A DNA stretch of 64,000 nucleotides from Poriferisodalis sp965221945 (lineage in GTDB: Bacteria > Actinomycetota > Acidimicrobiia > Acidimicrobiales > Poriferisodalaceae): assembly GCF_965221945.1 (NCBI RefSeq), contig NZ_OZ244925.1:3833542-3897541 (forward strand). The letters run 5' to 3'. This document shows, piece after piece, positions 9,417 through 18,652 of the stretch; the first letter of the stretch is position 1; each line of letters begins with the position of its first letter. A program made the translations under genes and the position numbers. The notes under the pieces were generated by a model. The model saw only the letters and a list, made by a program, of their open reading frames with translations, did not search any database and was not told where the DNA came from.

Positions 9417-10661
9417 CTATTTTCGCGACGGCTTCACGAACGGCAGTCTCGAGAGCGAAACCGGAACATCGATCGGGTGTTCGCTCTCATCCCACCTCAA
9501 GGACACAGCTTCAAGAGGATCCAGGTGAGCTGGCAAGTGGGCGAATCCGATGATTTCCTTGAGATTCGAACTCCAACCGATGCTTGTCGCGAATCCAGTC
9601 ACGTCACCCCCACTGAGCAGCTTCATAGGGGGGATACGTCGAATTTTTCCGTTGACGATGGGCATCTCATCGCGCTCCACGTATGAAGACACAAGCTGAC
9701 GCCAATCAACTCTCATGGCCCAAATGCGACGTCCGATGCCTCCGGCTTGACTTTCAGTAAGGAGTGCATTTCTTCCGACAAAGTCACCCTTGTTGAAGTC
9801 CACAAAGCGTCCGAGATTTAGTTCGTACGGCGAAGCATGGTACGCATCATCTACCAGTCCGTAACTATGCGCCTTTACGACATCTGGACCCGCTCGTGCA
9901 TAGTCGATGGCGGGAAGTACCATGCCAGCCTCGACGCGAACGATGTCTTGAGACGCGTGCCCACACGGCTCGATCGAGGCGCCAGAAGGCGTAGATACGA
10001 GCGCCTCCCAAACGTCGTTTCCAGCTTCCGGGGGAACCCAGAGTTCGTAGCCCTTGACTCCCGTGAATCCCGTGCGCCAAACGTGTACTGGCACCGAGGA
10101 GAATGCTGTTCGGCGGCCGCGTGAGAACTTTAGATGAGACCAGTCTTGCCCGGTTGCTTCTTGGAGAATCGACAACGCATCCGGTCCTTGCAATGCGAGA
10201 ATCCCGAAGCAATCTGTGACGTCTTCAATAACAACCTCTAGCCGTCTGCGCTGCCGTGATAACCATCGATTCATCAAACCTGCTGTGACGATGAAGTCAA
10301 TCTCGCTCAGTCGAAGTAGCATGCCTTCAACGATGACCTTCCCAAGATCATCGCACCATGGTGTGTAGTATGCATGATTGATGGCAATCTGCGTTGCATC
10401 TCTCGGAATGAGTCGATTGATGAAACGCTCTGCATCTGGCCCATGAATATGAATCTTGGCCAGAGGTGACTTGTCCTCCAGCATTGCAGCATTACGGATT
10501 GCAGCAGTTTCTACGGCGATACTGGAAAAGAATTCGGGTAACGCATTTTCGCCCCAGGTCGCCCAAGCTCCCTGCACATTCGCTCTTCGAGCCGCAGCAG
10601 TAAAAGGACTGCAGGCAAAGAGTCGATCGGTGAGCGGGGAACCAAAGAACTCTAGACTCAT
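9417..10661 (-). CDS. GcvT-family folate-dependent methyltransferase/demethylase-like protein
   Basis: A 414-residue protein of the aminomethyltransferase (GcvT/DmdA/LigM) superfamily. It has the family features ALQGPDALSIL, RTGFTGVKGYELWV and, later, VRVEAGMVLPAIDY followed by SPYELNLGRFVDF, which frame the folate site. These proteins transfer a methyl or methylene group from a substrate to tetrahydrofolate. It is not the glycine cleavage T-protein by context: no gcvH or gcvP is nearby, and it is the last gene of a BMP-type transporter operon behind an XRE-cupin regulator. Its base composition looks clearly less GC-rich than its neighbours, suggesting separate acquisition. The substrate is unknown; a methylated amine, ether or sulfonium compound is plausible. 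Confidence 0.85.
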   Translation of the reverse strand: MSLEFFGSPLTDRLFACSPFTAAARRANVQGAWATWGENALPEFFSSIAVETAAIRNAAMLEDKSPLAKIHIHGPDAERFINRLIPRDATQIAINHAYYTPWCDDLGKVIVEGMLLRLSEIDFIVTAGLMNRWLSRQRRRLEVVIEDVTDCFGILALQGPDALSILQEATGQDWSHLKFSRGRRTAFSSVPVHVWRTGFTGVKGYELWVPPEAGNDVWEALVSTPSGASIEPCGHASQDIVRVEAGMVLPAIDYARAGPDVVKAHSYGLVDDAYHASPYELNLGRFVDFNKGDFVGRNALLTESQAGGIGRRIWAMRVDWRQLVSSYVERDEMPIVNGKIRRIPPMKLLSGGDVTGFATSIGWSSNLKEIIGFAHLPAHLDPLEAVSLRWDESEHPIDVPVSLSRLPFVKPSRK

Positions 10662-10703
10662 CGGACTAAGTCTCTCTTTCTTCGACTCTTGACTGACACA
10701 TTC

Positions 10704-11345
10704 TCAGGCCAAGTGATCCGGGACATCCTGCGAGAGGGTCGGCGACGATCCCGGAAGCAGAACGACAATATTGAGAAGTCGGGCCTCAAAATCTCCGCCG
10801 ATCCACCGGTGAGGCACATTCGCCACAAATACCATCGTGTCTCCGGCTTCTAGAGTTTCGACTCCATGACCCTCAAGCTCGACGGAAACAGTGCCCTCGA
10901 GGACATAGAGGATCTCGTCACCGGCATGTGTCCATGCAGGATCACTTCTGAATCCGGGGGGCACCACACATTCACGTATCTCCATTCGTCGACGCGGAGT
11001 CGATGTGAGCATCCGAGCAAGCTGCGGAGGATCCGCTTCGTCAGCGCTCCTCCACACACCCTCGTCGCGCCGGACAACACTCACGATTGGTTCCGCGCCC
11101 TGAGCTAGGAGTTCGGGTGCGGTGATCTTGAGCGCGCCAGCGATTCTGTAGAGCGCGCCCAGACTGACGTTCGTCAACCCGTTCTCGACTTGGCTCAAGA
11201 AACCAGTGGACAACCCTGTCTCCCGGGCTACGTCTGCGAGAGTCATGCCCAGGTCGGTGCGGACGAGGCGGATCCGCTGCCCCAGCAGCGCGATGTCGAC
11301 AGAATCGCTCTCGCTCGACCCGGATTCACTCCTGGTCTTTTGCAT
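10704..11345 (-). CDS. XRE-family transcriptional regulator with C-terminal cupin
   Basis: A 213-residue regulator. An N-terminal helix-turn-helix (GMTLADVARETGLSTGFLSQ, about residues 35-65) precedes a cupin domain (about 135-200) containing HAGDEILYVLEGTVSVE and PHRW. This architecture is typical of PuuR-like regulators that bind a small catabolite in the cupin. The ATG at 11345 has AAAGGAG eight bases upstream and lies 13 bases after the permease gene, so the longer frame back to 11519 is rejected. It lies inside the transporter-demethylase operon, so autoregulation by the imported substrate is likely. Confidence 0.92.
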   Translation of the reverse strand: MQKTRSESGSSESDSVDIALLGQRIRLVRTDLGMTLADVARETGLSTGFLSQVENGLTNVSLGALYRIAGALKITAPELLAQGAEPIVSVVRRDEGVWRSADEADPPQLARMLTSTPRRRMEIRECVVPPGFRSDPAWTHAGDEILYVLEGTVSVELEGHGVETLEAGDTMVFVANVPHRWIGGDFEARLLNIVVLLPGSSPTLSQDVPDHLA

Positions 11346-11358
11346 CGTTTGTGCTCCT

Positions 11359-12432
11359 TTAGTTGCGGGGTACAGGGGTGGCGAGGAATCTCGGCATGTT
11401 GGTCTCACGGCGGCTGGCAAGGAGTGCCACGAGCGCCACGACGTATTGCGCAGCGAGCAAGATCTGGCTGGGTATGGAGATGTCAGGACGGACCACAAGA
11501 AGAACGAGTGAGGCCACAATCACTGCCGCCAGCGGGCCGAGGGTTCGTAGCTTGACCACCTCGGTGCGTCTGAGACTCCGCCAGATCAGGAGTGCGGCGA
11601 TGATGCCGATCAGCAACCACACCGACGCCGGAACAGCTGACTCGGCCTGGAGTCTCAGCTGGAGGGCGTCGGCTGCGCCAAAGAGCAGTGCGCCAACCAG
11701 TACGCCCGCTGGCCGCCATCGGCCGAACACCAGGATCGCGATCGCGATGAAGCCCCGTCCTGAGGTCATGGCCTCTCTGAAGACGCCGACCGAGCCGATG
11801 GACAGGTACGCGCCGGCTAGGCCGGCGAACGCTCCCGCAATCGTCGTCGACACCCACTGTGTGCGAAGGGGACTCACTCCAGCGGCGCTCGCGGCCGACG
11901 GGTTCTGTCCCGTCGCACGGATCCCGAGTCCGAGGCCGGTTCGAGCGAGCATCAGGGCAACCACCCCGATCAGCACGAACGCGACATACCCGAGCAGATT
12001 CTGCTCGAAGAGAGCCCCGCCGATCCAGGGGATCTCGCTGAGGACGGGAATGGCGATCGGGTCAAGCCTGTCGATCGGCCCCGAACCGCCGGGAAACGCC
12101 CGCTCCAGCGCGTAGTTGGTAGCGCCCAGAGCCCCGATGTTGAGCCCGATCCCGACGACTACCTGGTCTCCACGCAGGCCTATCGCCACCGCAGCCATGA
12201 GGAGGCCCCCGAACGCGCCGGCCAGAATGGCGGCCAGAATGCCCGCGGTGATGCTCCCACTGCTTGCTGCGGCCCAATAGCCGACGAACGCGCCTGACAG
12301 CATCATGCCTTCGAGTCCCAGATTCAGCACGCCAGAGCGTTCGGAGATGAGCTCGCCGGTCGCGGCCAAGAGCAACGGGATCGCCAGGCGGATGGTGGCT
12401 GCTAGCCACAGCGCGTCGAAGGGCTCCATCAC
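11359..12432 (-). CDS. BMP-type (nucleoside-like) ABC transporter permease, second subunit
   Basis: A 357-residue inner-membrane permease of the BPD_transp_2 family with about nine hydrophobic segments. The N-terminal GELISERSGVLNLGLEGMML is the hallmark of the NupQ/YufQ-like subunit of BMP-dependent importers. It overlaps the upstream permease gene by 4 bases and should form a heterodimer with it. The last residues extend past the final membrane segment, as usual. Nucleoside specificity is the family default, but here the flanking demethylase-like genes suggest another small molecule. Confidence 0.93.
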   Translation of the reverse strand: MMEPFDALWLAATIRLAIPLLLAATGELISERSGVLNLGLEGMMLSGAFVGYWAAASSGSITAGILAAILAGAFGGLLMAAVAIGLRGDQVVVGIGLNIGALGATNYALERAFPGGSGPIDRLDPIAIPVLSEIPWIGGALFEQNLLGYVAFVLIGVVALMLARTGLGLGIRATGQNPSAASAAGVSPLRTQWVSTTIAGAFAGLAGAYLSIGSVGVFREAMTSGRGFIAIAILVFGRWRPAGVLVGALLFGAADALQLRLQAESAVPASVWLLIGIIAALLIWRSLRRTEVVKLRTLGPLAAVIVASLVLLVVRPDISIPSQILLAAQYVVALVALLASRRETNMPRFLATPVPRN

Positions 12433-13523
12433 AACCCTCCCGCCGGATGACCGACCGCCTCGGGTACAGGCACGGCTGACCGCTGACGTCCCCAGCGATG
12501 CTCGAGCAGGACGCTGGCTGCCACGGCGAGGATGATCAAACCCTGCACCACCAGCACGATCTCCGAGGAGACCCCTGCTCGAGATTGCAGCGCACCCCCG
12601 CCTTGGCGCAAGGTAGCGATGAGGAGCGCCGCGGGAAGCAGGCCCGGAATCGAGTTGCGTGCGAGCAGGGCGACGACGATGCCGTCATATCCATAGTTCG
12701 CGCTGAAGTTGTCGGACACCGTGGTGATCTCGCCAGCCAGAATCCGGGAACTGCCGGCGAGGCCTGCCAGCGCGCCCGAGATGAGCAAGGCCAGCACTCC
12801 GAAGCGAGTCGGAGACACGTCCATGTGGCGGGACATTTCGGGATTGGCGCCGACCATGTCGAAGCGGAAGCCCAACGTGGTCCTCGCCAGCACGAGCCAG
12901 GTGAGGCCGATCAGCGCGACCACCCCGACAACATCCCAATGGAGTGCGGTGCCTGCGAACATCTCGGGCCACTGGGCCGAATCCCTGACGCTCTCGCTGC
13001 GGGCAAACCCGCTGCCCTTGTCCTGCATGGGGCCCCGGATGACCCAGGCGAGCACCTGGATGGCGATGAGGTTGAGCATCAGCGTGGTGAGGATCTCGCT
13101 CGCTCCGGCTCGCGCCCACATCCATGCAGCGATGCCGGCATAGAGCGCTCCGCCGACGAGTCCGGCCGCCACGGCTATCAGCAGGTGGGCCGGTCCCCAG
13201 GGCACCTCGATATTGATGCCGACCCACCCCGCCGCCAGCCCTCCCGCGATGATCTGCCCCTCGAGTCCGATGTTGATGCGCTTCACCCGGAAGGCCACGA
13301 TCCAACCGGTGGCACAGAGCATGATCGGGATGAGTTTGCTCAGAGTCGACGCGGCCGGGCGAGTCCCGCCGTAGGCCCCCTGGAACACCGCGCTGACCAC
13401 TGTGCCGAGATCGTGGTCGTTGAGAACCAGGATGATCGCCGATATCAACAGAGCTAGACAAAGCGCGACGCCCGAGGCCAGGACCGGTCGAAGGGCTGCG
13501 GAACGAGTCGGCTGCCAACTCAC
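12429..13523 (-). CDS. BMP-type (nucleoside-like) ABC transporter permease, first subunit
   Basis: A 364-residue permease of the NupP/YufP-like type, with an N-terminal membrane helix, the motif RVKRINIGLEGQIIAGG and about ten hydrophobic segments in all. The ATG at 13523 overlaps the ATPase stop by 4 bases, and its stop overlaps the next permease start by 4 bases, so ATPase, permease and permease are translationally coupled. It forms half of the membrane channel for the substrate delivered by the BMP lipoprotein at 16473-17528. Confidence 0.93.
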   Translation of the reverse strand: MSWQPTRSAALRPVLASGVALCLALLISAIILVLNDHDLGTVVSAVFQGAYGGTRPAASTLSKLIPIMLCATGWIVAFRVKRINIGLEGQIIAGGLAAGWVGINIEVPWGPAHLLIAVAAGLVGGALYAGIAAWMWARAGASEILTTLMLNLIAIQVLAWVIRGPMQDKGSGFARSESVRDSAQWPEMFAGTALHWDVVGVVALIGLTWLVLARTTLGFRFDMVGANPEMSRHMDVSPTRFGVLALLISGALAGLAGSSRILAGEITTVSDNFSANYGYDGIVVALLARNSIPGLLPAALLIATLRQGGGALQSRAGVSSEIVLVVQGLIILAVAASVLLEHRWGRQRSAVPVPEAVGHPAGGL

Positions 13524-15058
13524 GCCGACGCGCCTGTCATCTTCAGGCCAATGTCGGTGAAGTCCGCTTCATCGGGGCGGATCACCTCGCTCGGCCTGCC
13601 CTTGAACAACACGACGAACCGGTCCGACAGAGCCAGGATCTCGTCGAGTTCCTCTGAAATGAGCGCTACAGCGCCGCCCGCGTCCCGGAAGGTCCGTATG
13701 ACCTCGTAGACGAACTCGATGGCGCCGACGTCGAGGCCTCGGGTCGGATGGACGGCGACGAGCAACTCCGGACTGTTGTGCATCTCGCGTGCGATCACAG
13801 CCTTCTGCTGGTTCCCTCCCGAGAGGTCGGAGAAGGCGGCGTGCATGCCCGGTGCGCGGATGTCGAACCGTTCGCACAGCCTCATGCAGTGCTGGTCGAT
13901 AGCACCGAACTGCAGCCACCCCCGTTTCGACAGCGGCGCTGCGGCAAAGTCGCGATACATCAGGTTGTCCCGAAGCGAGCGATCGACTGCACTGCCGATG
14001 GCATGCCGGTCGGCGGGAATCAGCCCCGTGGCTGAGCGCTTTTCGTCCCCTGGGACTGACGTCTCCGGCGAGGCGTAGTGCAGTACTTCGCCCTCGGTCA
14101 GCACTACCAGCCCAGTCAACACGTCGGCCAGCGTGCTCTGGCCATTGCCCTCCACGCCAGCAACCCCGAAGACTTCACCCCGGTGCACGGAGAAGGAGAC
14201 GTCGTCGAGATTCGCGTCGTGCAGAGCTGAGGCAGTGGAGACCGATCTCAGCTCGAGGACTGCATCTCCGGGTGTGTTGGGGGTGTTCCTTGAGAGCAGC
14301 GAGACGTCGCGGCCCACCATCATCCGGGCGATGGTCTTCTCATCGGCATCGGAAGCGTCGACGGTTCCGATCTTGCGGCCGCGACGCAGCACGGTGCAGC
14401 GGTCGGCGACGGCAAGGGCTTCATGGAGCTTGTGATCGGTGAAGACGATGGACTTGCCGTCGTTGACCAGCGACCTGATCACCTGTTGGAGACCGGTCCA
14501 CTCGACCGGTGACAGCACCGCGGTCGGTTCGTCCATGATCAGGATCTCCGCCCCCCCGAATAGAGCCTTGACGATCTCGACCCGTTGCTGGAGCCCGATG
14601 GGAAGGTCGCGAACTCTGGCGTGCGGGCTCACTTCCAAACTGTGCCGTGACGAGAAGTCCGCGAGTTCCGACGCGAGCCGGGAGAGTCGGCTGGACCGCC
14701 ACCACCCAATCCCGAGGGCTACGTTCTCGCAGACCGTGAGGTTGTCCACCAACTCGAAGTGCTGAGACACCATCCCGATTCCGGCTGCCTTGGCGTCTCG
14801 GGGACTGCGGAGCCGAATCGGCTGGCCGTGAACCGAGACGGTTCCCCGGTCAGGGCGCACGAGCCCGTAGAGAATCTTCATCAGTGTGCTCTTGCCCGCT
14901 CCGTTCTCGCCCAACAGGGCGTGGACTTCGCCCGCGCGAAGATCGAAGTCGACATCCGAGCAGGCGAGCAGGCTCCCGTAGGCCTTGGTAATGCCCTCAG
15001 CATGCAGCACTGCGGACTTCGCCGGTTCCGAGGGAATGTCGCTTTGGTGTCCCGGCAC
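13520..15058 (-). CDS. Double-domain ABC transporter ATPase for the BMP-type importer
   Basis: A 512-residue protein with two tandem ATPase domains, as in RbsA/NupO-like importers. The first has Walker A LLGENGAGKST near residue 55 and Walker B ILIMDEPTAVLSP. The second has the degenerate Walker A GVEGNGQST and the full signature LSGGNQQKAVIARE, followed by LLVAVHPTRGLDVGA. Asymmetric degeneration is normal in this family. It lies between the LigM-like gene (24 bases upstream) and the two permease genes, so it drives the BMP-type importer. Confidence 0.94.
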   Translation of the reverse strand: MPGHQSDIPSEPAKSAVLHAEGITKAYGSLLACSDVDFDLRAGEVHALLGENGAGKSTLMKILYGLVRPDRGTVSVHGQPIRLRSPRDAKAAGIGMVSQHFELVDNLTVCENVALGIGWWRSSRLSRLASELADFSSRHSLEVSPHARVRDLPIGLQQRVEIVKALFGGAEILIMDEPTAVLSPVEWTGLQQVIRSLVNDGKSIVFTDHKLHEALAVADRCTVLRRGRKIGTVDASDADEKTIARMMVGRDVSLLSRNTPNTPGDAVLELRSVSTASALHDANLDDVSFSVHRGEVFGVAGVEGNGQSTLADVLTGLVVLTEGEVLHYASPETSVPGDEKRSATGLIPADRHAIGSAVDRSLRDNLMYRDFAAAPLSKRGWLQFGAIDQHCMRLCERFDIRAPGMHAAFSDLSGGNQQKAVIAREMHNSPELLVAVHPTRGLDVGAIEFVYEVIRTFRDAGGAVALISEELDEILALSDRFVVLFKGRPSEVIRPDEADFTDIGLKMTGASA

Positions 15059-15082
15059 AGCAGATGGCGTGTCGTCGCCGGA

Positions 15083-16435
15083 TCAGGACCCGGCCGCGAG
15101 GTTCTTGGCGCGCTTGCGTGACACGAACGGGGGATCCATCACCTCGGCCCGTATCTCCATCGCCGGGAACTCGCCGCCACCCCAGCTGATGGTGACCTCT
15201 GTTCCCGGCTCGGTCAACCCCACGTCGATGCGGCCGAAGGAGAACACTCGGCGAACTATCGGGCTGTAGCAGACGCTCGTCGCCCATCCAACCTGCTGCC
15301 CATCGTGAACGATCGGGAAGGCCTCAGGAAACAGCGGATGCGGGAATTGAATCGGCGGTGGCGACGGTTCGTCCCTGAACTGGGCCGCGTACAGCTCGAT
15401 CACGTCGTCACTGTTCCAGACCAGCCCCTTCATCCGCCGGGCCGGGCCGCCTGCGTCAATCTCCGCCTGCAGCGCGGCCTTGCCCATGAAGTCGTCCTCG
15501 CGGTCGAGTCCTACCAGATAGTCGAGATTGAGCTCGAACGGCGAGCAATAGCTCATCTCCGGATCGAGCTGGTTGCGACGCAGAATGCCGGGGTCCCCCT
15601 CGAAGGCGCACTGATAGTCGAAGTGCAGCATCACCAGCCCGGCCTCGGCCCGGGTCAGCCTCGACGTGTAGTTGCCAAGGAAGCCAAGTCCATGCTTGGC
15701 GCCTGCTTCGACGAGATGAGCGATGAGGTCGTTCGTTCGATCAGCCTCGACGTAGATCTCGTAGCCGACCTCGCCGGTGAATCCCTGCCGCAGGATTTCA
15801 CACGGTATGCCTGCGATCTCGGTGGCCTGCAGCCGGGAGAAGCGGAGCCCTTCCATCAAATTCCCGGCGGCGTCGTTCATCAGCGCGGTGGAGTTCGGTC
15901 CCTGGATCGACATCAGGCAGTACTGGGTGCGAATGTCGGTGACCTGCACGTCGAAGTTCCCGACCTCGATCACGTGCTGCAGCCAGCTGTCGATCTGGTC
16001 CGTGGTGATCATGTAGGTGTCCTCGGACACGCGGGTGATCAGGGGATCCTGGATGACCTTGCCGTCCTCGCGAGCCATCACGGTGTACATCGACTGGCCG
16101 ATCTCGATATCAGCGAAGTCCTTCCGGGTTTGCAGGAACCGCATGAATTCGTGGACATCAGGACCGGAGATGTTGAACTTGCAGATCGGACTCCAATCAC
16201 CGATCACCACGGTCTCGCGAAGTTGCAACGCCTCCCGGTACCAGCCCACGTACTCGTCCACAATGAGAAACGGACCCCACTGCGTCCATTTCTGAGCTTT
16301 GCTGACCAGTTCCATCTGTCCGGCGCCGGGAACGAAGAACATGGGTCGCTCCGCTCCCAGCGGGAGGTCTGTATTCATGGCCAGCTGGTACTGGTCCTGG
16401 CCGTAGGCACCGCGGTAGTTCTCTGCCTCGTGCAT
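15083..16435 (-). CDS. LigM/GcvT-like tetrahydrofolate-dependent demethylase homologue
   Basis: A 450-residue aminomethyltransferase-fold protein. It has SIQGPNSTALMNDAAG, RQGFTGEVGYEIYVEA and SPFELNLDYLVGLDREDDFMG, marking the folate-binding fold, and a C-terminal part (LVWNSDDVIELYAAQF, YSPIVRRVFSFGRIDV, VTISWGGG) resembling LigM/DesA, which move an O-methyl group from vanillate or syringate to tetrahydrofolate. The ATG at 16435 has AAAGGGA upstream; the ATG at 16531 would overlap the binding-protein gene. Its place between the transporter's binding protein and ATPase suggests it demethylates the imported compound. Substrate identity is not visible from sequence. Confidence 0.85.
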   Translation of the reverse strand: MHEAENYRGAYGQDQYQLAMNTDLPLGAERPMFFVPGAGQMELVSKAQKWTQWGPFLIVDEYVGWYREALQLRETVVIGDWSPICKFNISGPDVHEFMRFLQTRKDFADIEIGQSMYTVMAREDGKVIQDPLITRVSEDTYMITTDQIDSWLQHVIEVGNFDVQVTDIRTQYCLMSIQGPNSTALMNDAAGNLMEGLRFSRLQATEIAGIPCEILRQGFTGEVGYEIYVEADRTNDLIAHLVEAGAKHGLGFLGNYTSRLTRAEAGLVMLHFDYQCAFEGDPGILRRNQLDPEMSYCSPFELNLDYLVGLDREDDFMGKAALQAEIDAGGPARRMKGLVWNSDDVIELYAAQFRDEPSPPPIQFPHPLFPEAFPIVHDGQQVGWATSVCYSPIVRRVFSFGRIDVGLTEPGTEVTISWGGGEFPAMEIRAEVMDPPFVSRKRAKNLAAGS

Positions 16436-16472
16436 CGCCTGTCCCTTTGGGTGAGGTCGTGAGCTGTCGAAG

Positions 16473-17528
16473 CTAGACCCCGGGCGGCAGAACGATGGAT
16501 CCGTCGTTGATGCCGGCGATGAGGTCGGCAACCTGGGCCTCCAAGTCCGCGGAGGCGTAGTCGGGACAGAGCACGAATGACTGGATGTTCGGATCCTCGA
16601 CCCCCCAAAGGGTGAGGTCCGCCGGCATCGAACCTGACAGGAACGCTGACACCATCGTGTCGACCTGAGCCAAGGAACTCAGCGTTGCCGTCCCCACCAA
16701 CTGGGTCGAGCGGCCGCATTGGGGGAAGATGACGCTGAAGATCTTGACGTCTTCGCCGCTCTCGTCGACGGCCTGGAGCACGCCCTCGAGTCCAGAGTTC
16801 ACGAAGGCGAACAGGACATCTGCGCCGGCCGCGATCTGGGCAGCCGCAGCTTCCTTCGCGCCGGCCACGTCCTCGAAGTCGCCGACGACGGTGGAAACGG
16901 TCTCGATGTCGGGGTTCACAGAGGTGGCCCCGCCCGAGAACGCGTCAGCCGACTGGGTTGTGGGCGGGATCTCTAGCCCGCCGATGAATCCGACCTTGTT
17001 GGTCTGCGTGAGGCCGGCGGCAATCACACCGGCGGGATAAGCGGGCACGCCCTGGCGGACGATGTAGATGTGAAGGTTGGGGTCGTCGGTGGCCTGCCCG
17101 TTGACGATCGCGAATTTGACGTCGGGGAACTCGGGCGCCACGATCGTGCCGGCCTCGGCGAACTGGGCGCCGACGCCAATGACGAGATCGTTCGTCGCCG
17201 CGAGATTGCGCAGGGCGTCAACCGTCTGCTCCGGGTCGCCGGCGTTGTCCTGTACGGCGATCGTCAGTCCGTAGGCCGCCTCAGCCGCAAGCAGCCCGTC
17301 ATAGTAGGACTGGCTGAACCCACCGTCATTCCTGGCGGTAGGCAGAGCAAGGCCGACCGTCGGCGGTTCTTCGACCGGCTCCTCGGCGGGCGGCTCCGCT
17401 GCAGCTGTTGTTGGGGCCGGAGCCGACGTGTCGTCGGCAGACCCGCTGTCGGCGTCGTCGCCGCAGGATGCGGCGAACAGAGCGAAGACGAGGAGCAGTG
17501 GAAGAAGTCTGAGCGCTCGGATAGACAC
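16473..17528 (-). CDS. BMP-family substrate-binding lipoprotein
   Basis: A 351-residue binding lipoprotein with a short signal peptide ending at lipobox AASC (Cys22), an Asp/Ser/Ala/Pro-rich linker to about residue 50, then a Bmp/PnrA/Med-type domain (GLALPTARNDGGFSQSYYDG, VGFIGGLEIP). Family members bind purine nucleosides or related compounds. The GTG at 17528 has GGAG seven bases upstream. It is the first gene of the BMP transporter operon and is followed by the LigM-like gene 37 bases on. Confidence 0.93.
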   Translation of the reverse strand: MSIRALRLLPLLLVFALFAASCGDDADSGSADDTSAPAPTTAAAEPPAEEPVEEPPTVGLALPTARNDGGFSQSYYDGLLAAEAAYGLTIAVQDNAGDPEQTVDALRNLAATNDLVIGVGAQFAEAGTIVAPEFPDVKFAIVNGQATDDPNLHIYIVRQGVPAYPAGVIAAGLTQTNKVGFIGGLEIPPTTQSADAFSGGATSVNPDIETVSTVVGDFEDVAGAKEAAAAQIAAGADVLFAFVNSGLEGVLQAVDESGEDVKIFSVIFPQCGRSTQLVGTATLSSLAQVDTMVSAFLSGSMPADLTLWGVEDPNIQSFVLCPDYASADLEAQVADLIAGINDGSIVLPPGV

Positions 17529-17566
17529 AGTTCACTCCAATATTTGTTTGATATTTGTAATCACCG

Positions 17567-17596
17567 AACGTAGCCGTATTCTCGCCTGGTCGTCAA
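17567..17596 (-). promoter_or_regulatory. Candidate sigma-70-type promoter of the BMP transporter operon
   Basis: Read on the minus strand, TTGACG (17596-17591) and TACGTT (17572-17567) are separated by 18 bases, upstream of the GTG at 17528. The leader then contains two ATATTTG copies in AT-rich DNA, unlike the surroundings. Consensus match and position only. Confidence 0.45.
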
Positions 17597-17919
17597 GACA
17601 TGCCTTGAAGCAGCAGGCCGTTGCGCAGCATTAAGGTCGACACAAACCACCTGAGCCGTCTGCATAGGTTGGACTCAGGAGCAGACCATTTTATTTGGCA
17701 ACACCAAACCTAAGGCACCGCAACCGAGCTTCGCCGATCAATTTGCATTGGCTGCTACTCGCAAGTCGTGGGGAAACGCCCTTCGGCCGGCGCCCGCTAC
17801 CAGGTGCTCACCGGCAACTACTTCAGCGACGACCCAGCAATCTTCGATCAGGACTGAGCTCTGCTTATCGGCTGCCGACTTGCTCGGTGAGCAGCCGTAC
17901 AGCCTCCCGCCGGCTCGAC
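17597..17919. other. Intergenic stretch with dyad and possible gene remnant
   Basis: No intact gene between the BMP gene promoter and the TetR gene. A perfect dyad TTTGG-CAACA-CCAAA lies near 17695-17709 and could be an operator. On the plus strand, coding-like text (KRPSAGARYQVLTGNYF followed by SDDPAIFDQD) ends at TGA 17855-17857 without a start, suggesting the tail of a decayed unidentified gene. Confidence 0.3.
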
Positions 17920-18561
17920 TCAGTGCCCCGGTCTGATTGCTCGGATGAGCCGAGCCACGATTTCGGACCAGTCGTCATCGGTCGGGCGACCCCGCTCTTC
18001 GGCCTGAACACGCATGGCCAGATAGGTGCCAAGGCTGAGTGACTGGCACAAGAAGACGACAGCATCGGTGCTCAACGACGGGTCGATGACGCCAGACGCC
18101 TTGCCTTCGGCCACGATCTCCGCGAGATCGCCCGCTTCTGCCTCCTGGCACTGGGCAACGGCCGGGTGCAGCGACGGTTCCCGGCTGGCGCTGACACATG
18201 CCTCGATCCACAGGTTGCGAGTGTCATCGCGTGTCGATATGAACAGCGTCGCGCCGAGCATCGTGAGCTTCTCGGCAGTGGTCGCCTCAGCATCCTTGAT
18301 CAACAGCAGCATTCGCTGCGCCGATGTGTGCTCGATGACAGCGGTGAACAGTTCGCGCTTGGTGGGCCAACGCGCGTAGATGGCCCCGGTGGTCAGACCG
18401 CACGTGCGGGCGATATCCGAGACGGTGGCGGACTCGAAGCCGCGCTCACTGAACACGGTGATCGCCGAATTCAGGAGGCGTTCGGTGACCTCTTCGGGTC
18501 CTCGACTGCGTGATGCCGTTTCAGCTGGAACCGGGGAATCGGAATTCGGGAGAAGCGACAC
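17920..18561 (-). CDS. TetR-family transcriptional regulator
   Basis: A 213-residue regulator with an N-terminal TetR helix-turn-helix (LLNSAITVFSERGFESATVS, DIARTCGLTTGAIYARW, about residues 28-75) and a helical ligand domain. The start is GTG at 18561. It lies upstream of the BMP transporter operon on the same strand, separated by about 390 bases with a promoter, so it may control that operon or the CnbZ-like gene upstream. A short dyad AGTC-TTAAC-GACT (18576-18588) in its own promoter region could be its site. Confidence 0.92.
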   Translation of the reverse strand: MSLLPNSDSPVPAETASRSRGPEEVTERLLNSAITVFSERGFESATVSDIARTCGLTTGAIYARWPTKRELFTAVIEHTSAQRMLLLIKDAEATTAEKLTMLGATLFISTRDDTRNLWIEACVSASREPSLHPAVAQCQEAEAGDLAEIVAEGKASGVIDPSLSTDAVVFLCQSLSLGTYLAMRVQAEERGRPTDDDWSEIVARLIRAIRPGH

Positions 18562-18652
18562 TGAACGCTGATCGTAGTCTTAACGACTGTTTGGCCGATG
18601 CAGCACTTCGCTGACCCCGCGGGCCGAATTCGACCCCCTCTCGATCCCTCTC

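Noticed and set aside
9417..10661. True glycine-cleavage T-protein (gcvT)
   Set aside because: No gcvH or gcvP nearby; the operon context is a BMP transporter and the sequence is a divergent family member.
12498..13457. Plus-strand ORF opposite the BMP permease
   Set aside because: The minus strand encodes a clear membrane permease; the plus frame is Asp/His/Arg-rich shadow text.
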